Below, piece after piece: positions 58,577 to 64,000 of a stretch of 64,000 bases of DNA. The stretch is from NCBI GenBank assembly GCA_928212115.1, contig CAKMRJ010005745.1:78003871-78067870 (forward strand), read 5' to 3'. The notes beneath the pieces are model-generated. The model saw only the letters and a program-made list of their open reading frames with translations, ran no database searches and was not told the origin of the DNA. The position numbers and the translations under genes are program-made. This DNA is from Lactuca virosa (lineage: Eukaryota > Streptophyta > Magnoliopsida > Asterales > Asteraceae). Position 1 is the first letter of the stretch. Every line of letters begins with the position of its first letter.

Positions 58577-58640
58577 ATGTGTGTTTCCGCCCTTTCTCCT
58601 GTTCCTCGTTGGGTTGTGGACCTGGGGCAGAGTCGCACAT
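58577..58640 (+). repeat. Hairpin motif copy d (element G 3' internal region)
   Basis: Outer arms ATGTGTG / CGCACAT, inner arms CCGCCCT / TGGGGCAG, same GTTCCTCGTTGGGTTGTG loop as the LTR copies. Confidence 0.7.
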
Positions 58641-58846
58641 CCGACCGTCTAACTAACCCTAATTATATACGACTTCTATACGCGAGGTAATGATAGATGG
58701 ACCAAGTATGAATCCTATCAGGAACACCAGGGCAAAAATTGCCAGGTCTACGAGTGGGTATTCAACAGATAAGAGAAGCGCAACCCCAGTAGTAATGTTA
58801 AGAGAGCTAATTTCGGGACGAAATTCCATCTAACGGGGGGATGATG

Positions 58847-61800
58847 TGACAACCCGAAATTTCTATTTTATACAGCCATTCAATTCAATAAGAAGTCTAA
58901 ACAGTTCTGCTAACTTTCAAGCTTTTTGGAATAAGTTTGAGCGTTTTAAAGTTAGTACCTCAATAGATATCAGGAGAGAGGATACCCTAGGGTTTATTAA
59001 GTAGCTATAAGGTCCCAAAACTTCAAAAGTTTGGAGTTTACGGCCCAAATGGTATTAGGGCCGTAAACCCTAATGACTATATAAGTGAGACTTAGTTTAT
59101 TTTAGCTTTTTTTCACATTTCCAAGACTAGAACCAATTCTTTCTCAAGTATCATCCCACTTTTCTTCAAGATCTTCAACTTGTAAGTGTTTCTAAGCCCT
59201 AGTAAGTTGATATCTACTCTAATCTAGTGATCTAACACACTTCCATTCGTGAAAACATTCCAAAAGTGTAGATCTTCAAGTTTCACCAAGAACACCAAGA
59301 ACACACACTAGTGTTCTTGGACTTTTAGCACCTTTTCAAGCTTGTACCTAGTAAGTACTTCTATCATAGAGTGTTATAAGCCTTGTTACACTTCTAAAGA
59401 TCAAGAAAACACCCAAGAAAGTCAAGATCAAAGGTGTTTACGGTCCAAGATGTTCTTGGACCGCAAACCCTAAAAATGGTGCCAATGTGTGCCTTAGTCC
59501 CTACCAAGCCTTGCAAACTAGTTTAGATCTTAACCTTGATGTGCTTAGGACTCAAAACAATCAAAAGACCATAACCCATATGGGTTTACGGCCGTAAACA
59601 CATGGAGAGGTGGTCCATGGGCCGTAAACTCCATTTAGGAGTGTATTGATGCCACAAACACTTCCAAAGGCTTAGACTTGAAGTTAGGATGCTTCATTAT
59701 GACTTTTAGGACTTCAAATCACAAAATGGTGGGAGTACCATGAGTTTACGGCCGTAAACTCATGGGTTTACGGCCGTAAACTCCAAAGGTGATGGTTACA
59801 AAACCGTAAACACCTATAGATGCCATTTCACTTCCCTTTGATGAATCACATGTGATTCCAACACTTGATCAAGGTGTTTCCTAGTCCCGGAAGGTGTTTC
59901 CTTTCATATAGTTGTTTATAAACACTATATTCATGTCAGTATGTGTCCTTATATGTCATTTAGGACTTGTTGTGTCTCGGGACTTCATTCGTGGAACTTC
60001 TCATCCTTACACGCATACCCGTTTGAATCACCCACATCAGGTGAGTTCATACCCCGTAATGAATCTTTTAACTGTTTTAACTGTTTTAAGGGGGGATACA
60101 AGTTGAACACAATGATAATTGTGTAAATGTTTGTTATAAACATCTTTCAAAATGTTGCTTATGTCACTAATAAGTTGTCAAAACATTTCAAAACTCCTTT
60201 AAAAGTTATGTTACTTTTTAGTTATACAAAACTCTGTTTTTAAAGTACAAGCATAACTTAGTAGATAAATGAGTCTTTGCAATATCAGTCCAAGTAGAAC
60301 ATTAGTAAACTATAATAGGTATAGTTTAGGAGAATGCTATTCATTACTTCTAGTACAATGAAGCACACAAAGAAACAATACCATACAGAACAATACCATA
60401 CAAAACAATACCATACAGAACAATACCATACAGAACAAACAAGTAAGGTTGCTATAGAATGAGAACACACAATACAGGATCTAATTATACTAATGAATCA
60501 CTAACTCATTGTTTTAAACAAAAGGTGATAGTTATATTGGGTATACATGATCATATACTTTAATGTGAATTACATGGCTTGCAAGAAGTTGCAGAGGTCG
60601 TGTTTGGTCCCCCTAATCTCTTGACAAGGAGAGCGTTTAGTAAGGGTTCTAGCTTTCACATTATAACTGTAATAAAACACTTATGTTTTTAGGTTATTAG
60701 TACATCCGCATGTCATTATAAACGACAACTGTGTACTTAAAATTTCCATTACTTTCGTAAAGTGACAGTACCACTTGAAAGTTGAACTCCAACTATGTTA
60801 GAGTTATAAACTAGGGAAATGATACTTTTTACAATCGACAAATGGAACAGTCGAGTCTAGCACAGAACAGAAGATGCCTTGGTAGAAGGCTACAATTAAA
60901 GGATAGGACCATAATGCTAGTCTTATGATTCCTTAATGTATACATCACGGGATACATATATACCAATAGGATCCGACAGCTAATAGGATGTGTGCTCTCC
61001 GCTTCATTTCCTGTTCCTCGTTGGGTTGTGGGCTTGGAACGGATTCACCCAATCTATTATCTACCCGATTCTATATATATGTATGCTTAGTATACATTAA
61101 GTCATCATAAGGGTACCAGGTATGGGTCAGGTTATAAAACACAGAGTCAAGCACATTTTTTCTAGTACAAAACATACTTTCCAAAATCAGTACTTTTGGT
61201 ATACAAAACTAGAAACTTCCCAGTAAAGGGTTTAATCCATTTTATTAAACCAGTTCAATTTTAAAGACTTTAGGTGAGTAACTCTATAATACCTTAGTTT
61301 ATACATCATGTTTATATATAAAACTAATACCCAATAGGTAGTTGGATGTGTGTTTTCCGCCTTACTTCCTATTCTTCGTTGGGTTGTGGGCTTAGGGCAG
61401 ATTCACTCAATTAACTTTCTATTCGATATTAGATTATATATAGCAGTATAAACTAAGCTATTATAAAAGTAGTCATTGTGGTCACCATTTTATATTAAGA
61501 AATAAGGGTTTTCTTAAAAGAACTTTTCATTAGATATAAAGGAACCATTACAATTAACTCCATGAGTAACAAGTGAATACACTAGGGTTATATATGACAA
61601 CGATCTAACAACCAATAGGATGTGTGCTATCCGCCTTACTTTTTGTTCCTCGTTGGGTTGTGAGCTTAGGGCAGATGCGCACAATCGATTGTTTATTTAC
61701 TCTGAGTCCTATATAACTTGTACCCACTTAGTACCCATAGAAAGGCTTGTAGTGTCATTTTACTTAACTTTCATCAAAGTAGGAAATATAGGATTTTCTA

Positions 61801-62194
61801 GAGGAACAGGCGAACTTTTCAAAACAGAACTTACAGCTTACACCACTTTTACATATACATTTTCAACCACATTTTACAGCTTACTCACATCACTAAAATC
61901 TTATGAACTCACCAGCTTAATTGCTGATCAACTCTTTCAAATAACTTGTATTCTCAGGAGACTATTAGACAGGTGCTCGTGCTGGGAAATCAGAAGATGG
62001 AGCATTATAGGTTCAAGTCTTGTTTTGTTATTTGCTTATGAATTCTATGTTTTGTGAACACACACATTGTAAACACTTTCTTTCTAAATGAAATGGTTGT
62101 TCATTACTTGCTTACCATATACATATCTCGTGATACTAAACATGATGTCCTCCACCCCTGAACGTTTCCGCCGTTCCGATTTTGGGGTGTGACA
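58847..62194 (+). repeat. 3' LTR of element G (3348 bp)
   Basis: Same content and order as 40952-44300. Differences seen include the first 70 bases (TTTTATACAG against TTTTGTACAG) and GGGCCGTAAACTCC against GGGCTGTAAACTCC. The ACGGCCGT motifs and three hairpins are preserved. Confidence 0.95.
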
Positions 62195-62672
62195 ACTATT
62201 AGGTGGATACATTAAGTCACATGCAATCAGGGTTGAATAATCTCAGAGTGTTGGATTTGATCCTATTGCGCAGCTCTTGTTTGAGTCCTAACCGTTGTAG
62301 GGATGAGTCCCTTACTTGAAGGATTATCTGAGCCTAGTTGTATGAGATGGTATCCATGTGGTGGCTAATTGGCATTACAATGAGGCTTTCAGCAGCTGAG
62401 GGCTGGTTTTTGGGAGAGTCATAGATTTCCCTAGGGTAAGCCTAGGATGAGAGTAGCAGAGATCAGTAGCAGTAGAAGTGACTTGGTGGAGTCAAGGCAG
62501 TTCTTGAGGAAAGTACAGATAGATGTGGAAGGTAGTATGGGCCCGTACTACTGAAAGCAGAGGATCCGTACTTGAATCGAGGAAGGCTGAAATGAGACCA
62601 GGAAACTTGTAGTAGTAGCGATCCCTCGAGATATATCAGTGTTTCTGACGTTTATCATGATGTGTTTTCAGA
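62195..62672 (+). other. Second leader segment of element F
   Basis: Continues the leader after G. It contains GTGGAAGGTAGTATGGGCCC and GAGTCCTAACCGTTGTAGGG, shared with the leaders of E and A. Non-coding. Confidence 0.75.
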
Positions 62673-63286
62673 ATGGTGGTTTTACGCCCTAGGCCAGCAA
62701 TCGGCAGTTCAGGAGCCGACGAGGGATCAGGATCAGGCTCGGGGGCCGAGCATTTGGATGAGCAGACTAGGGAGTTCCTCTCCTCAGAGGTTACTCGCAC
62801 CATACTCGAGCAGACTCCTGTGATCTTCGGTTCGATCAAGGAGGGTATTTCGGAGCTGATGGATGAGAGGTTGAGCATATTCCGTGCTGAGGTGGCGGCT
62901 ATAATGGCGTCGCGCACACTCACCTTCAAGGAGTTCCGGGCTTGTGGTGCTCCAGACTATCATGGGCGCGGGACCCCATAGCGAGTACTAGGTTTTTGGC
63001 AGACGTCGCCAACGCATTCCGCACCAGCAGATGTCCCGAGGGGGACAAGGTCAGACTAGCATCCTGTCTCCTGAAGGACAGGGCAAGAGATTGGTGGGAG
63101 GAGATCGGGCATGTCATCGGGGATGACGCAGCTCTTGATGCGATGACCTGGGCTGATTTGACTACCAGGTTCAGAGCCGAGTTTACACCGGTTATTGAGG
63201 TGCAGCAGTTACCTAGGGAGTTTCAGGATCTCACTCAGACTACAGAGACAGTGGCGGAGATTACCGCCAAGTTCAGGGAGAGGGCT
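62673..63286 (+). pseudogene. gag: Element F gag, frameshifted and cut by LTR I
   Basis: The ATG at 62673 opens MVVLRPRPAIGSSG. Same capsid pattern as A: EQTPVIFGSIKEGISELMDE, FKEFRACGAPDYHG, then LKDRARDWWEE, TWADLTTRFRAEFTPVIEVQ and TAKFRERA. A single missing G in the GGGCGCGGG run near 62965 shifts frame after PDYHG. The reading ends at 63286, where a TGTGACATCC LTR begins, before any zinc knuckle. Frameshifted and interrupted, it is non-functional. Confidence 0.9.
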
Positions 63287-64000
63287 TGTGACATCCCCTA
63301 ATTTCTCGGCCAGAAAAGACCGATTTAATTTATGCTTTTTAAAATAAAATCAGAGAAATCTTTTCAAAAGATGTTGCGGAATTGGTCCCCAAACAACATA
63401 TGATAAAAGTTTATTAAAACCTTTCTTTAAGAAATATATAATTTCCTTTTATATCAAAAACCTCGGGATGTCATGTTCTGATACAGATCAAAAGCATAAA
63501 CAAGACATTATAAGCCTTACAACAGTTATTCATAACTACTGGCCTATAATCCATAAATCACTCATCATCATCATCCGACTATGCTCGGGGTCCACTACCT
63601 GTAATATAAAAAAAACTGAATGGGTCAGGCTTGGAAGCCTGGTGAGCATATAGGGTTTTCAACCCACAATAAATAAATTTATTGTACTTAAACATCAATC
63701 AATCAACCAAATTACCCCAACCCCATTATCTTATTTATTTCTTAAGGGTTTACCCTAAGAATCAACTATCACTCCTTCCTAAGGATTCATCCTAAGGAAT
63801 AGACACAAGGTCACACCATCACCAGGGTTTATACAATAGGGGCTAAACTCATAGCTCTTATTTATTGACAGTATTATTGACAGTATTCACCCCTGTCATA
63901 CATGTCAATGGGTTTTTAGAGTACTCCAAATGAACATATAGTTCATTACACCTACAGGTTGCAGGCCTGCTAGTGTTCCACAGACTGTCTAGAATAGTCC
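63287..64000 (-). mobile_element. Element I: partial gypsy LTR running off window
   Basis: Gag F breaks into TGTGACATCCCCTAATTTC at 63287. The + strand start resembles the antisense face of LTR A (TGTAACATCCC..), and GGAAGCCTGGTGAGCATATAG resembles AAGGCTTAGTGAGTTACCCC of A (5350), so the element is probably on the minus strand. No other end or coding is in view. Confidence 0.65.

Larger units (their letters stand above)
57675..58846 (+). other. Element G 3' internal region and polypurine tract
   Basis: No coding supported. It carries hairpin copies e and d, each followed by TATA-rich sequence and a GGTACCAAGG-like word, as in the LTR copies. Near the end is TTTCGGGACGAAATTCC, a conserved sequence near the 3' end of Tekay-type elements, then the tract AACGGGGGGATGATG against the 3' LTR (58832-58846). 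Confidence 0.75.
40952..62194 (+). mobile_element. Element G: 21.2-kb span, gag-only gypsy element with very long LTRs, containing element H
   Basis: LTRs 40952-44300 (3349 bp) and 58847-62194 (3348 bp) differ only by scattered substitutions by eye. Flanks share ACTATTA (40945-40951 and 62195-62201). Without the 11,035-bp insert H plus duplication, G is about 10.2 kb, of which two thirds is LTR. Internal: primer site, leader, gag in two pieces, a non-coding 3' region with two hairpin repeats, and a polypurine tract. Pol is absent, so it is non-autonomous. Confidence 0.93.

Noticed and set aside
58266..58652. A 128-codon + frame in element G 3' region
   Set aside because: Overlaps hairpin copy d and non-coding repeat DNA; no motif recognised.

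Overview
This 64 kb window is eukaryotic, almost certainly plant, nuclear DNA. It is AT-rich with long (TA)n tracts and is packed with plant-type LTR retrotransposons (Ty3/gypsy and Ty1/copia), a Mutator-like (MULE) transposase remnant and a CACTA element. One intact host-type gene is visible, a DUF247 gene. Repeated ACTCG-C/G-CGAGT motifs and the particular gag and LTR types suggest an Asteraceae genome such as lettuce (Lactuca). That is recall and inference; I ran no search.

Left part (1-9901), minus strand: a Tekay/Del-like gypsy element (element A, running off the left edge, 5' LTR 5102-7034) has inserted into the gag of a copia element (B, 7035-9901). A carries a 74-bp intron-like GT-AG segment exactly between gag and protease. 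The in-frame gag stop codon is formed by the intron's last three bases.

9902-13651: two 36-bp minisatellites followed by a decayed MULE transposase (minus strand) with two recognisable short introns.

14748-20964: element D, a complete gag-only copia-type element (minus; LTRs 446/468 bp; target duplication ACGAC). It has no pol. Instead it has a ~335-bp inverted repeat and AT-rich palindromic DNA downstream of gag.

21964-23962: a non-autonomous CACTA element (target duplication AAT) whose 3' end holds a perfect 112-bp palindrome.

25080-26447 (+): an intact intronless DUF247 gene of 455 codons. 27040-29713 (-): a broken copia pol. 29714-36700: unresolved, mostly AT-rich intergenic DNA with simple repeats and fragments of dispersed repeats.

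36715-64000: a nest four insertions deep. Gypsy E (+) was entered by gypsy F (+, LTR 38427-40431). F's leader was entered by the 21.2-kb element G (+, 40952-62194, LTRs of 3349/3348 bp, gag only). G's gag was entered by Athila-like H (-, 45504-56538, target duplication ATATG). A further LTR, I (63287 to window end, probably minus), interrupts F's gag. F and A have closely similar gag proteins and belong to the same broad family.

None of the retroelements is intact. A has frameshifts and in-frame stops, D and G lack pol, H lacks the integrase catalytic core and has frameshifts, and B, E and F are interrupted. D and G retain LTRs, primer sites and polypurine tracts, so they could have been mobilised by proteins of other elements.
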